Below, one piece after another: positions 42,065-51,094 of a stretch of DNA of 64,000 nt. How positions within the stretch are numbered: position 1 is the first letter of the stretch; each line of letters starts with the position of its first letter. The notes beneath the pieces were generated by a model. That model did no database searches and was not told the origin of the DNA. It saw only the letters and a program-made list of their open reading frames with translations. The position numbers were made by a program, and so were the translations under genes. Origin of the DNA: Catenulispora sp. EB89. GTDB taxonomy: Bacteria; Actinomycetota; Actinomycetes; Streptomycetales; Catenulisporaceae. The stretch spans positions 124,001 to 188,000 of the forward strand of contig NZ_JBGCCU010000013.1 of assembly GCF_041261445.1 (NCBI RefSeq), written 5' to 3'.

Positions 42065-42451
42065 TCAGGTGCCGCCGGGCAGGGCCAGCGCCCGCACCGC
42101 GTCCACCAGGTCCACCGGCTCGAAGGGCTTGGTGATGTAGGCGTCCGCGCCGGCCGACTCCCCGCGCCGCCGGTCCTCCGGCAGCGCCGCGGCGGTCACC
42201 ACCACCACGCGCGGACGGCCCAGCGCGGGGTCGCACTTGAGCCGTCGCAGCACGTCCAGACCGCCGGGCCCGGGGTCGGGCAGCAGCAGGTCCAGGGTGA
42301 CCACGTCGGTGCCCGGCACCAGTTCCAGGCACCGCGCGCCCGACTCCGCCTCCTGCACCTCGAAGCCCTCCAGCTCCAGGTTGATGCGGATCAGAGTCCT
42401 GACAGTGTCGCTGTCGTCGACGACGAGGACGCGCGAGGGCGGTTTTGTCAC
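42065..42451 (-). CDS. Single-domain response regulator (receiver only)
   Basis: 128 aa CheY-like receiver without output domain. Acidic pocket VVDDSD near 10-14, phospho-acceptor Asp in VVTLDLLLP, switch Thr/Ala in VVVTAAAL and Lys in YITKPFEPVD. The loop after the acceptor is lengthened by a Pro/Gly insertion (DPGPGGLD). No histidine kinase is adjacent, so it is an orphan. GTG 42451. Confidence 0.88.
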   Translation of the reverse strand: MTKPPSRVLVVDDSDTVRTLIRINLELEGFEVQEAESGARCLELVPGTDVVTLDLLLPDPGPGGLDVLRRLKCDPALGRPRVVVVTAAALPEDRRRGESAGADAYITKPFEPVDLVDAVRALALPGGT

Positions 42452-42481
42452 GGCCCCACGGTAGCGGCCGTTTGCCGAGTA

Positions 42482-43789
42482 CTAGCCCTTCGTCCCGCTC
42501 GGTGTCGGGGTTGTCGGGAGCGCGGACGTCGTCTGCGCTCCGGTGGCGCCAGGAGACGCCGACCCCGACGGACTTGCGGAAGTTGAGGTCGCGGGCGGTC
42601 CAGACGGTGTCGAGCCGGTCGGCGTCGTCGAAGGTGTCGCAGAACCCTGCTGAGGATCGTCCGGCCCCGGTTCGCGGTGCACGCCCTGCGGAATGTCCAC
42701 CACCGGCGGCGGGACCGCGACGAGGTGCACGGAGTTGCCGTCGCCGCCCCACCGCTGTTGCAGCAGGTGGCGCGGGAAGAGGTTGGTGATCGCCGTCCCG
42801 TTCCCGTCCAGCCACGCGTCACCGTCGATGTACGACTCGACCGCGAACGGTGCCGGCTCCACCGGCATGCCGTCCTGGTCGTAGACGAAGACGCCGTTGA
42901 GCTGCTTGCCGCTCTGGTCGTAGACGTACAGGTTCGAGATCGGCTTGCCGTCCTCGACCAGTCCGGACTGGGACTGCTGGACGTACGAGACGCCCGACCC
43001 CATGTCGCCGCGGTCGCCCTGGTTGCCGATCGCCGACAACGCCATCCCGACCGTGAACAGGACGAGGATGCCCTCCCCGGCGCCCATGGCCCGCCGCCGC
43101 CATCCGTCCGGAACGGTCTGGCGGGCCGCGTAGACCGACGCCGGGATCGCGACGAGCAACGCGAGCAACCCGACGAACGTACTGTTCCCGACCTGCGGGA
43201 TGATCGTGATTTCGTGCCAGGGATGCGCAGTCGTCGTCATCGCCTCCAGAAGCCGCACGGCCACCCAGGCGCGCAGCACCCACCACGCGGGACGCAGCGA
43301 GGGCAGGAAGTCCAGCACCTCGCGCCCCGCCCGATACCTGCGCGCGCGCTGCTCCGCGTCCGCCATCGCCTGCCGCAGCCTCGACCGCAGCGGGCGCCGC
43401 GGCCTCGAACCCGCACCTGAACCGCGCGGACCGCCCGAGCCGCTCCCCTCCCCCGGCCCCGGCAGTCCCGCCGCCTGTCGCAGCTCCCTGGCATACTCCG
43501 CCGGCGCGCCGAGCCGCTCCCGCAGGGTCCCGGCGTCCTCGGCCGCGACCTCCCGCAGGTGGTCCTCGAGGTCTTCCAAGAGGTCGGCGCTCTCGTCGTC
43601 CGGCAGATCGGTGAACTGCGCCCGCACCTCGGCCGCGTAGCCCGCCACCTCGTCGCCGCTCCCGCCGGCATCACCGCCGGGACTGTCGCCGCCGAGGCCG
43701 CCGAGGCCGCCGGCACCACCGAGCCCGCCGACTCCGCCGACTCCACCGGGGCCGTCGCCGTCCACGCCCTCGAACTCCTGGGAACTCAT
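42482..43789 (-). CDS. HAAS-domain membrane protein, partner of PadR regulator
   Basis: 435 aa. After a glycine-rich stretch (about 10-40) comes a HAAS/DUF1700-like segment (VAGYAAEVRAQFTDLPDDESADLLEDLEDHLREVAAED, LGAPAEYARELR), then a basic linker and three or four transmembrane helices (LRPAWWVLRAWVAVRLLEAM, FVGLLALLVAIPASVYAA, GILVLFTVGMALSAIG) and an outside domain with the repeated VYDQSGKQLNGVFVYDQDG, ending in a Ser/Thr/Pro tail. ATG 43789 overlaps the padR stop (ATGA) and has GGGGAG upstream. Proteins of this type are commonly encoded with PadR; a sensing or signalling role is inferred. Confidence 0.82.
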   Translation of the reverse strand: MSSQEFEGVDGDGPGGVGGVGGLGGAGGLGGLGGDSPGGDAGGSGDEVAGYAAEVRAQFTDLPDDESADLLEDLEDHLREVAAEDAGTLRERLGAPAEYARELRQAAGLPGPGEGSGSGGPRGSGAGSRPRRPLRSRLRQAMADAEQRARRYRAGREVLDFLPSLRPAWWVLRAWVAVRLLEAMTTTAHPWHEITIIPQVGNSTFVGLLALLVAIPASVYAARQTVPDGWRRRAMGAGEGILVLFTVGMALSAIGNQGDRGDMGSGVSYVQQSQSGLVEDGKPISNLYVYDQSGKQLNGVFVYDQDGMPVEPAPFAVESYIDGDAWLDGNGTAITNLFPRHLLQQRWGGDGNSVHLVAVPPPVVDIPQGVHREPGPDDPQQGSATPSTTPTGSTPSGPPATSTSASPSGSASPGATGAQTTSALPTTPTPSGTKG

Positions 43790-44121
43790 GCCCGATCTCC
43801 CCTCTCCGCTCCGAGCAGCCGGTCCATGGACCCGGCGAACACCCGCCACGTCGCGGCGGACTCCTTCAGCTGCGCCCGCCCACTGGCGTTGACCCCGTAG
43901 TACTTCCGGTGCGGCCCCGATTCGGAGGGCACCACGTAGCTCGTCAGATAACCGTTGGCGTACAAGCGCCGCAGCGTCCCGTAGACGGACGCGTCGCCGA
44001 TGTCCTCGAACCCCGCGACGCGCAGCCGACGCACGATGTCGTAGCCGTAGCCGTCCTCGTCGACCAGGACCGCGAGGACCGCGGAGTCCAGGACGCCTTT
44101 GAGCAATTGTGTGGAATCCAT
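43786..44121 (-). CDS. PadR family transcriptional regulator
   Basis: 111 aa winged-helix repressor. LKGVLDSAVLAVLVDEDGYGYDIVRRLRVAGFEDIGDASVYGTLRRLYANGYLTSYVV is the PadR helix-turn-helix and wing (YGTLRRL recognition helix); GPHRKYYGVNASGRAQLKE completes it. ATG 44121 is chosen for AGGAGGGGCG upstream, rejecting 37 upstream codons. It is translationally coupled to the HAAS-domain protein. A candidate operator lies 20-45 bp upstream. Confidence 0.92.
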   Translation of the reverse strand: MDSTQLLKGVLDSAVLAVLVDEDGYGYDIVRRLRVAGFEDIGDASVYGTLRRLYANGYLTSYVVPSESGPHRKYYGVNASGRAQLKESAATWRVFAGSMDRLLGAERGDRA

Positions 44122-44139
44122 CGCCCCTCCTGTGCGGAC

Positions 44140-44165
44140 CACAGTACTACACATTGCACAGTACT
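44140..44165. promoter_or_regulatory. Duplicated CACAGTACT box, candidate PadR operator
   Basis: CACAGTACT occurs at 44140-44148 and 44157-44165; each contains the self-complementary AGTACT, centre to centre 17 bp, so they also read as an inverted repeat. On the minus strand TAGTACT could be the -10 element of the padR promoter. Autorepression by PadR is the usual arrangement; binding here is inferred. Confidence 0.6.
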
Positions 44166-44171
44166 GCGCGA

Positions 44172-44205
44172 AGAAAAAGAGCCCGGCCCTCGCGGGTCCG
44201 GGCTC
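44172..44205 (-). terminator. Intrinsic terminator of the DUF885 gene
   Basis: GAGCCCGG (44179-44186) pairs with CCGGGCTC (44198-44205) and on the minus strand is followed by TTTTTCTT. It lies just after the DUF885 stop and isolates that gene from the padR operator. Confidence 0.85.
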
Positions 44206-44218
44206 TGAGACCGCGTGC

Positions 44219-45898
44219 CTACAACCGCTCAAGCGCCTCGCGCAGCGGCTTGAGCCCGATCGAGCCGAGGTCGAGCGCCTGCCGGTGGAACGCCTTCAGG
44301 TCGAAGTCCCCGCCCTTGCGCGCCTTGGCGTCGTCCCGCGACTGGAGCCAGATCCGCTCGCCGAGCTTGTACGCCGGCGCCTGCCCCGGCCAGCCGAGGT
44401 AGCGGTCCAGCTCGAAGGCGAGCTGCGCCTCGGTGGTGTTGACGTTCGCCGTCATGTACTCCCAGCCGAGCTCCGGGGTCCAGCGCTCGCCGCCGTGGTC
44501 CACGCCGTTGCCGAAGTCGGTCCCGGCCGGGATCTCGAACTCCAGGTGCATGCCCAGGTCCACGACCACGCGCACGGCGCGCATCATCTGGCCGTCGAGC
44601 ATGCCCAGCTTGTCGGCCGGGTCGGCCAGGAAGCCGAGGTCGTCCATCAGCCGCTCGGCGTACAGCGCCCAGCCCTCGCCGTGGCCGGAGACCCAGCACA
44701 CCGAGCGCTGCCAGCGGTTCAGCAGGTCCTTGCGGTAGGCGGTCTGCGCCAGCTGCAGGTGATGGCCGGGGACGCCCTCGTGGTAGACCGTCGTGGTCTC
44801 GCGCCAGGTGGAGAACTCGGTCTGACCCTCGGGCACCGACCACCACATGCGGCCCGGGCGCACGAAGTCCTCCGACGGCGGCGTGTAGTACATGACGCCG
44901 TCGTGGGTCGGGGCGATCATGCACTCCAGGCGGCGCACCGGCTCGGGGATGTCGAAGTGGACGTCGGCCAGCGCCTCGACGGCGGCGTCGGACTTCTCCT
45001 GCATCCAGGCCCGGAAGTTGTCCGCGCCGGTGACCTGCCGGGAGGGATCGGCGTCCAGCGCGGCCAGCGCGTCCTTCAGCGAGCCGCCGGGCACGATGCG
45101 CGCCGCGGTCTCGTTCATCTCCGCACGCAGCCGGGCCACCTCGTCCAGGCCCCAGCGGTAGGAGTCCTCCAGGTCGATGACGTCGCCGAGGAACTCGCGG
45201 GAGGCACGCTGGTAGCGCTCGCGGCCGACCGCGTCCTTCTCCGGGGCGGAGGCCAGCAGCTGCTCGGTGAGGAACCGCCCGAAGTCGGCGGTGGCGGCGG
45301 TGGCCGCCTTGGCGCCGCGGTCCAGGTCGCCGCGAACCGCGCCGGCGGCACCGGTGCGCTCGACCAGGCCGGTCCAGAAGTTGCCGCCGCCGAGCTCGCC
45401 GTTCCAGTCCTTCGCCTGCTTCGCGCAGGCCAGCACCTGGCGCCGCGCGGCGGTGCGGCCCTGCGCCGCGGCGTCCGCCAGCGTCACCTTCAGCTGCTCC
45501 ATCGCGGCCGGCACGGCCGCCAGGCGCCGGGCGATGTTCGCGTGGTTCTCCTCGCCCTCGGTGCTCATCTGGTCGAACACCGCGCGCACTGACTGGAAGG
45601 GGCTGGCGAGCACGTTCAGCTCGGAGGTGTCGTCGCCGGCCTCGTACCGTTCGACGGCCAGCGCCAGGCGCTCCTCCATGGCCTCCTTGGCCACGCGTTC
45701 GTTCTCGTCCGCGGGCTCCAGGGCCCGGATCGCCGCGAGGGTGGACGCCGTCAGCGTGTTGCGCTCGGCGAACCCGTCCAGGGAGATGTCGGTCAGCTCG
45801 TGGTCGTGCCCCGCCACTCCGAGTTCGGTCGCGAACTGCGGGTCCAGTTCGACGTAGCGGGCGACGTAGTCTTCGGCGATTTCATTGATGGACGTCAC
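44219..45898 (-). CDS. DUF885 family metallopeptidase-like protein
   Basis: 559 aa soluble protein of the DUF885/M32-like helical zinc-peptidase group. The putative metal site is HEGVPGHHLQ (HExxxHH near residue 380), with a downstream Glu in SGHGEGWALYAERL. VVYHEG, PGRMWWSVPEGQ and ANVNTTEAQLAFELDRYLGWPGQAPAYKLGE are family segments. No signal peptide is visible, so it is probably cytosolic. Substrate unknown. Ends at a clear terminator. Confidence 0.9.
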   Translation of the reverse strand: MTSINEIAEDYVARYVELDPQFATELGVAGHDHELTDISLDGFAERNTLTASTLAAIRALEPADENERVAKEAMEERLALAVERYEAGDDTSELNVLASPFQSVRAVFDQMSTEGEENHANIARRLAAVPAAMEQLKVTLADAAAQGRTAARRQVLACAKQAKDWNGELGGGNFWTGLVERTGAAGAVRGDLDRGAKAATAATADFGRFLTEQLLASAPEKDAVGRERYQRASREFLGDVIDLEDSYRWGLDEVARLRAEMNETAARIVPGGSLKDALAALDADPSRQVTGADNFRAWMQEKSDAAVEALADVHFDIPEPVRRLECMIAPTHDGVMYYTPPSEDFVRPGRMWWSVPEGQTEFSTWRETTTVYHEGVPGHHLQLAQTAYRKDLLNRWQRSVCWVSGHGEGWALYAERLMDDLGFLADPADKLGMLDGQMMRAVRVVVDLGMHLEFEIPAGTDFGNGVDHGGERWTPELGWEYMTANVNTTEAQLAFELDRYLGWPGQAPAYKLGERIWLQSRDDAKARKGGDFDLKAFHRQALDLGSIGLKPLREALERL

Positions 45899-45969
45899 AG
45901 GCTCGACCCTATGTCACCGCATACACCGGCGCGCGAGCCGTTTACGCGCCCCGTGCGCCGGGCCGCGGG

Positions 45970-46416
45970 TCAGACCTCGACCAGCACCGTGAACGGCCCG
46001 TCGTTGACAAGCGCCACTTTCATGTCCGCGCCGAACCGGCCGGTCTCGACCTTCGCGCCGAGCCCGCGCAGCTCCGCGACCACCGCCTCGACAAGCGGCT
46101 CGGCCACCGGTCCGGGCGCGGCGGCGCCCCAGGTGGGGCGGCGGCCCTTGCGCGCGTCGCCATAGAGCGTGAACTGGCTGATCACGAGCAGCGGCCCGCC
46201 GAAGTCGGAGCAGGACCGCTCGGTGCCGGGCTCGCCGTCCGGCCCCTCGAACAGGCGCAGGCTCCACAGTTTGCGCGCCAGCTGCGCGGCCTTGGCGGCG
46301 GTGTCGTCATGCGTGACCCCGACCAGCACGGCCAGGCCGGGACCCTCGATCGCACCGACGACCTGGCCGGCCACGGTCACCGACGCCTCGCTCACCCTCT
46401 GGACCACCGCTCGCAT
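45970..46416 (-). CDS. dtd: D-aminoacyl-tRNA deacylase
   Basis: Hydrolyses D-aminoacyl-tRNAs and glycyl-tRNA-Ala, keeping translation homochiral. 148 aa. [15 protein letters not shown] at the N-terminus, SQFTLYGD (catalytic SQFTLxA-like) near 80 and the C-terminal [10 protein letters not shown] (NxGPxT motif). ATG 46416. Divergent from the alanyl-tRNA editing gene with only 44 bp between the starts. Confidence 0.96.
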   Translation of the reverse strand: MRAVVQRVSEASVTVAGQVVGAIEGPGLAVLVGVTHDDTAAKAAQLARKLWSLRLFEGPDGEPGTERSCSDFGGPLLVISQFTLYGDARKGRRPTWGAAAPGPVAEPLVEAVVAELRGLGAKVETGRFGADMKVALVNDGPFTVLVEV

Positions 46417-46460
46417 GCGCCTATTCTCCCCCGCCGCGCGGCCGATGAGACGATGGCGCC

Positions 46461-47342
46461 ATGGCAGAGCTGAACACCACCCTCGTCACCTTCCCCGCCG
46501 GCGCGACGTCCGGGACCGCGACCGTCCTGGCCGTGCACCCGCTGGCGGAGGGCGTCGGCGTGATCGTCGACACCACCCCGTTCCACCCGCTGGACCACAG
46601 CTGGCCGGACCAGCCCGGCGACACCGGCGTCCTGAGCGCCGGCGGGGTGGAGCACGCGGTGGCGGACTGCCTCACCGGCGGCGTGGGCCCGGACGGCGAG
46701 TTCGCGGTCGGCACCGACATCCCGGTGCGGCGCGGCGACGAGACGTGGCAGTGGCTGGCGGTGCACGTGCTGGAGGGCTCTGGTTCGGGCTCCAGCGCCG
46801 CGCCGGCCCCGGGCACGCCGGTCGAACTGCGCGTGGACGAGGCGCGCCGCGCGGCCCTGTCCGCCTCCCACACCGGCTGCCACCTGATGGCCCTGGCCCT
46901 GAACGAGGCCCTGGCCGACCGCTGGCGCAAGGAGGCCCGCACCGACGGCCTGGACCACCCGGACTTCGACAGCCTCGCGATGGACACCTCCCGCATCGGC
47001 CTGGACGCCAGCACCGACCGCTACCGCCTCGGCAAGTCCCTGCGCAAGAAGGGCTTCGACCCCGAAGGACTCCGCGAGGCACTGCCGGAGGTGACCGAAA
47101 AGGTCAACGCGCGCCTGGCCGAATGGCTGGCCCAGGACGCGACGGTGCGCATCGACACCCCCGGCCCGGAGCTGACCGCCCGCCGACAGTGGGTCTGCGA
47201 GCTGCCGGAGCGGACGGTCGAGATCGCGTGCGGCGGCACGCACCTGCACCGACTCGGGGAGCTGGCTTCGCTGACCGCGGAGCTGACGCTTTCGGAGGAC
47301 GGGACCGAGTTGGTCGTGGTGACGACGCCGAAGCGGGCCTGA
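46461..47342 (+). CDS. Alanyl-tRNA editing protein (AlaX-like)
   Basis: Predicted trans-editing hydrolase that removes Ser or Gly from mischarged tRNA-Ala. 293 aa; residues 1-115 are a beta-rich domain like the N-terminal part of AlaX-M/L, followed by the editing core with the zinc ligands HTGCHLMA (HxxxH) near 135 and [12 protein letters not shown] (CxxxH) near 258. ATG 46461 follows shortly after the divergent dtd start. The pair probably shares a regulatory region. Confidence 0.88.
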   Translation: MAELNTTLVTFPAGATSGTATVLAVHPLAEGVGVIVDTTPFHPLDHSWPDQPGDTGVLSAGGVEHAVADCLTGGVGPDGEFAVGTDIPVRRGDETWQWLAVHVLEGSGSGSSAAPAPGTPVELRVDEARRAALSASHTGCHLMALALNEALADRWRKEARTDGLDHPDFDSLAMDTSRIGLDASTDRYRLGKSLRKKGFDPEGLREALPEVTEKVNARLAEWLAQDATVRIDTPGPELTARRQWVCELPERTVEIACGGTHLHRLGELASLTAELTLSEDGTELVVVTTPKRA

Positions 47343-47362
47343 CAACGCTCGGAGTGCCGACC

Positions 47363-47396
47363 GGCCGCCGACCGCCGCATGTCGGGCGGCGGCCGA
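47363..47396. terminator. Hairpin between converging alaX-like and MFS genes
   Basis: CGGCCGCCG (47363-47371) pairs with CGGCGGCCG (47388-47396) over a 16-base loop, 20 bp after the editing gene stop. It probably serves both converging genes. Confidence 0.55.
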
Positions 47397-47461
47397 GTCT
47401 CGCTTCGCTTGCCGGCCAGTTTGCTGGCTGGCCTGCTGGCTTGGCTGACTTCGGCCCGGCG

Positions 47462-48763
47462 CTAGCAGGCCGCCGGCTCCAGCACGGCGGCCTCGGTGTC
47501 CCTCGCAGCACCCGCATTCACGGGCACAGGCACAGAAGCCGCTGCCCCCGCCACCGGCACCGCCCGCTCCACCGCGACCCCCGAGAACCGCTGGTATCCC
47601 AGCATCCCGGCGGCCAGCACCACCCCGATCGCCCCGGTCGTGGCGAACGCCCACGGCGGCGACGAGGCGTCCACGACCGTCCCGGCCAGCGGCGCGCCTA
47701 TCGCGCCGCCGAGCGTCATCGCAGAGCCCTGCAACCCCATCGCCTGCCCGCGCGCCGAGGCCGGCACCGCGGCGGCGACCGCCTCGGCCGTGGAGGCCAG
47801 CGTCGGCGCGCACATGAAGCCGGCCGGCAGCAGGATCAGCGCCAGCCACCACCAGCCGAACTGGCCGACGAAGCCGACCGGGATCGTCCCCGCGCCCAGC
47901 AGCAGCATCAGCACCGGCAGCCGCCACGGCCGCTCGGTCGAGCCGTGCCAGAAGCCGCCGATCAGCGACAGCAGGCACCACGCGAAGATGCACACGCCGG
48001 CCATGCTGACCGCGTTCTGCTGCCGCAGCAGCGCGGTGATCGAGATGTCCGTCCCGGCCAGCACCAGGTTCGCCGCCATACCGGTGGCCAGGACCAGCAC
48101 GAACGCCGGCCGCACCCACGTGCTCAGCGGCACCTTCTCCGGCGGCGCGCCGTCCCCGGCGCCGTCCGCCCGGTGCCCGATCGGCGGGTTCAGCACCCAC
48201 AGCGTCACCACCGACCCGACCGTCAGCACCCCGATGACCGCCATCGTCACGGTCGCGGTGTGCATCGACGTGATCGCCGCGATCGCCAGCGCCGGCCCTA
48301 CCATGAAGACCAGCTCCACGATCATCGAGTCCAGCGCGAAAGCCTGCCGCCGCATCGAGTCCGGCACCCGCGCGGCCACCGCCTGCCGGATGACCGAGAA
48401 CACCGGCACGCCGAGCACGCCGCCGAGCACGAACGTGGTCCCCAGCAGCACCGGGTAGGAAAGGAACGGCGCCGTCACCCAGTACGTCGCCTCCGACACC
48501 CCGGTCAGCAGCAGCACCGGCTTGAGCCCGCGCCGGTCCACCATCCGTCCCAGCAGCGGCGACCCGACCCCCATGCCGATGGTCATGGTCATGCTCGCCA
48601 GACCGGCCGCGGCGTAACTGCCGCCCTGGTCCAGCACGACATGCAGAGTCAGCGCCATGGCCTTGGCGGTCAGCGGCAACCGCGCCACGAAGGCGACGAC
48701 GAACAGCGCCCGGGTCCCGGGCATGGCCAGAATCGGCTTGTAAGGGGTGATGAGCTTGAGCAC
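47462..48763 (-). CDS. MFS transporter (efflux type)
   Basis: 433 aa with 12 predicted helices. N-terminal helix after TPYKPILAMPGTRALFVVAFVARLP; the MFS loop GSPLLGRMVDRRGLKPVLLLTG after helix 2, and VIRQAVAARVPDSMRRQAFALDSM. A basic substrate cannot be assigned. GTG 48763 is preferred over GTG 48778 because AAGGA lies six bases before it. Divergent from the ADP-ribosylglycohydrolase gene over about 220 bp. Confidence 0.9.
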   Translation of the reverse strand: MLKLITPYKPILAMPGTRALFVVAFVARLPLTAKAMALTLHVVLDQGGSYAAAGLASMTMTIGMGVGSPLLGRMVDRRGLKPVLLLTGVSEATYWVTAPFLSYPVLLGTTFVLGGVLGVPVFSVIRQAVAARVPDSMRRQAFALDSMIVELVFMVGPALAIAAITSMHTATVTMAVIGVLTVGSVVTLWVLNPPIGHRADGAGDGAPPEKVPLSTWVRPAFVLVLATGMAANLVLAGTDISITALLRQQNAVSMAGVCIFAWCLLSLIGGFWHGSTERPWRLPVLMLLLGAGTIPVGFVGQFGWWWLALILLPAGFMCAPTLASTAEAVAAAVPASARGQAMGLQGSAMTLGGAIGAPLAGTVVDASSPPWAFATTGAIGVVLAAGMLGYQRFSGVAVERAVPVAGAAASVPVPVNAGAARDTEAAVLEPAAC

Positions 48764-48980
48764 TTGTTTCCTTCCCACCGCAGATCATCGCAGACGCCGC
48801 CGACAAAGACGAGTGGGTAATCGCGGGTGGGAACGGCTTTGGCAAGCGGCCGCGGGACTCGCCGCGGGACCCGCTGAAAGATCGGCTGCGGCACCCGCTG
48901 CGGGACCGGCTCGAGGGCGGCGCGGCAGCCCAACCCCAGCAATGTGAGTTAGTGGTATGCCATGCGGTAAGAAGTGAAAC

Positions 48981-49874
48981 ATGACCGACGACCGCTCGCT
49001 TCCCCGCGCCGTCGCGTCGCTCCGCGGCCTGGCCGTGGGCGACGCCGTCGGCGCCTGCTACTTCATCCCGCTGAACCAGCCCCTCCTCACCGACCGCCGC
49101 CTCCCGCCGGACCCCTGGTACTGGACCGACGACACCGAGATGGCCTGCTCGGTCCTGGCGGTCCTGCGCGACCACGGCCACGCCGACCAGGACGCCCTGG
49201 CCCGCTCCTTCGCCGCGCACCACGACTTCGACCGCGGCTACGGCGCCGGCGTCAACCGCATGCTCCGGCTGATCCGCCAGGAGGGCGCCGACTGGCGCGA
49301 ACAGGCCGAGGGCATGTTCGACGGCAAGGGCTCGTGGGGCAACGGCGCCGCGATGCGCGTGGCCCCGCTCGGCGCCTGGTACGGCTCCGCCGACCTGGAC
49401 CGCGTCGTCGCCGAGGCGACGGCCTCGGCGGAGGTGACGCACACGCACCCGGAGGGCTCGGCGGGCGCCGTGGCGATCGCGGTCGCCGCCGCACTGGCCG
49501 CCGACACGACGCTGACTGGCTACAAATTCCTCGACGAGATCGCCGAACGCACACCGCCGGGCCTGGTCCGCGACGGCATCGGCACGGCGATGACGCTGCT
49601 GCCCCTGACCGACCCGCGCAGCGCCGCCGCGTCCCTGGGCAACGGCCGCTTCATCTCGGCGCCGGACACGGTGCCCTTCTGCCTGTGGATCGCCGCCAAG
49701 CACCTGAACGACTTCGAGAACGCCTTCTGGGACACCGCCTCCGTCGGCGGGGACATCGACACGACGTGCGCGATCGTCGGCGGCATCGTGGCCGCGCGGG
49801 TCGGCGTGGCCGGGATCCCGGAGGAGTGGCTGAAGCGGTGCGAGGCACTGCCGGAGTGGGTGGGGGTCAAGTGA
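48981..49874 (+). CDS. ADP-ribosylglycohydrolase family protein
   Basis: Removes ADP-ribose from proteins or small acceptors (DraG/ARH fold). 297 aa, all helical. The dinuclear magnesium site is visible: WTDDTEMA near 48-55, GSWGNGAAMR near 115-124, and GGDIDTTCAIVGG near 255-267. No partner ADP-ribosyltransferase was seen in the window. ATG 48981. Its stop overlaps the start of the serpin gene (GTGA), so both are made from one message. Confidence 0.93.
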   Translation: MTDDRSLPRAVASLRGLAVGDAVGACYFIPLNQPLLTDRRLPPDPWYWTDDTEMACSVLAVLRDHGHADQDALARSFAAHHDFDRGYGAGVNRMLRLIRQEGADWREQAEGMFDGKGSWGNGAAMRVAPLGAWYGSADLDRVVAEATASAEVTHTHPEGSAGAVAIAVAAALAADTTLTGYKFLDEIAERTPPGLVRDGIGTAMTLLPLTDPRSAAASLGNGRFISAPDTVPFCLWIAAKHLNDFENAFWDTASVGGDIDTTCAIVGGIVAARVGVAGIPEEWLKRCEALPEWVGVK

Positions 49875-51094
49875 GCGGGTCTCGGGAGGCACAGGTGGCG
49901 GTCGAGAACGTCAATGCCCTGACGAAGCGGTGGCTGGCGGCGGTGGGTGCCGATGCCGGTGTGCTGTCGGCGGTCGGGGTCTGGCCGCTGCTGGCCTTCC
50001 TCGCCGACGGCGCTGATGAGGAGACGGGCCGGGAGCTGTCTGCGGCGCTCGGCGTTCCGGCGCAGGAGGCTGCGCATGCGGCGCGCGAGCTGCTGGCTTT
50101 GGTCGGGCACACGCCTGCGATCCGTACCGCGCTCGGGTTGTGGACGCGTGGTGAGGTACAGGTGGCGCGGGATTGGCTCGGGCGGCTGCCGGGCGACGTC
50201 CACGGCGCGTTGACCGGCGTGCCGGGCGACGACCAGCGGCGGCTGGATGCCTGGGCTTCGGACCGCACCGAGGGGCTGATCCCTCGGATGCCGATCGAGG
50301 TGAAGCCGGACACGATGCTCGTTCTGGCGAGCGCCTTGCTGGTCACGCTCACTTGGCGCGAGACGTTCACCAAAAGCGTCACTGAATCGACCGGACCGTG
50401 GGCCGATGCCGGAGGCGACATCCCGGCCCTGCGGCGCGGCACCCCGGATCTCGACCTGCTGGGCATCGCCGACACGCCGATCGGCCCGGTGACGACGCTG
50501 AGGGTCGAGAGCAACGAGGACGTGGACGTGCACCTCGTCCTGGGCCCGGCGGACGGCTCGCCGTCGGACGTACTGGCGGTCGGGAGCGACTTGGCCGGTT
50601 CCCCGCGTCACCCCATGACGCGGGGCTCCGACCTACCCGTCGGCGACGCCGGACCAGGGGTTCGGGTGGAGGTGGTGGAGTCCACCCGGCAGCAGGACAG
50701 CCTGGAGGTGACGACGGTTCCGTTCCGCGTCGAAGCCCGGCACGACCTGCTGGACCACGCGGCGCTGTTCGGGCTTCAGCGGGCGACGGACGACTCGCAC
50801 GGACACTTCCCCGGCGTCAGCGACTACCCGCTGTTCGTGAACCAGGCGGTGCAGGACGCCGTCGCGGAGTTCAGCGCGACCGGCTTCCGGGCGGCGGCGG
50901 TGACGGCGATCGGGATGATGGGCGCCGCGATGCCCAGGCAGCGCTACCAGGTGCGGCACGTGGCGGTCGCCTTCGACCGGCCGTTCGCGTACTACGCGGT
51001 GCATCGCGACAGTGGCCTGATTCTGGTTGCGGGGTGGGTGAGCGAGCCGCTGCGGGCGGCTTGGGCTCAGGACGTCTCGTCCGGCAGCGCGTAA
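49871..51094 (+). CDS. Serpin family protein
   Basis: 407 aa serine protease inhibitor. The N-terminal part has the serpin helix A/B type VNALTKRWLAAVGADAGVLSAVGVWPLLAFLADGADEET; the C-terminal half has the hinge GFRAAAVTAIGM (small residues at P12-P9, as inhibitory serpins need) and the shutter/C-strand FDRPFAYYAVHRDSGLILVAGWVSEP. The scissile region (about GMMGAAMP) has small or Met P1, suggesting an elastase- or subtilase-like target. No signal peptide, so intracellular. GTG 49871 overlaps the preceding stop; G-rich ribosome site. The last 28 bases overlap the converging lipoprotein gene. Confidence 0.85.
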   Translation: MSGSREAQVAVENVNALTKRWLAAVGADAGVLSAVGVWPLLAFLADGADEETGRELSAALGVPAQEAAHAARELLALVGHTPAIRTALGLWTRGEVQVARDWLGRLPGDVHGALTGVPGDDQRRLDAWASDRTEGLIPRMPIEVKPDTMLVLASALLVTLTWRETFTKSVTESTGPWADAGGDIPALRRGTPDLDLLGIADTPIGPVTTLRVESNEDVDVHLVLGPADGSPSDVLAVGSDLAGSPRHPMTRGSDLPVGDAGPGVRVEVVESTRQQDSLEVTTVPFRVEARHDLLDHAALFGLQRATDDSHGHFPGVSDYPLFVNQAVQDAVAEFSATGFRAAAVTAIGMMGAAMPRQRYQVRHVAVAFDRPFAYYAVHRDSGLILVAGWVSEPLRAAWAQDVSSGSA

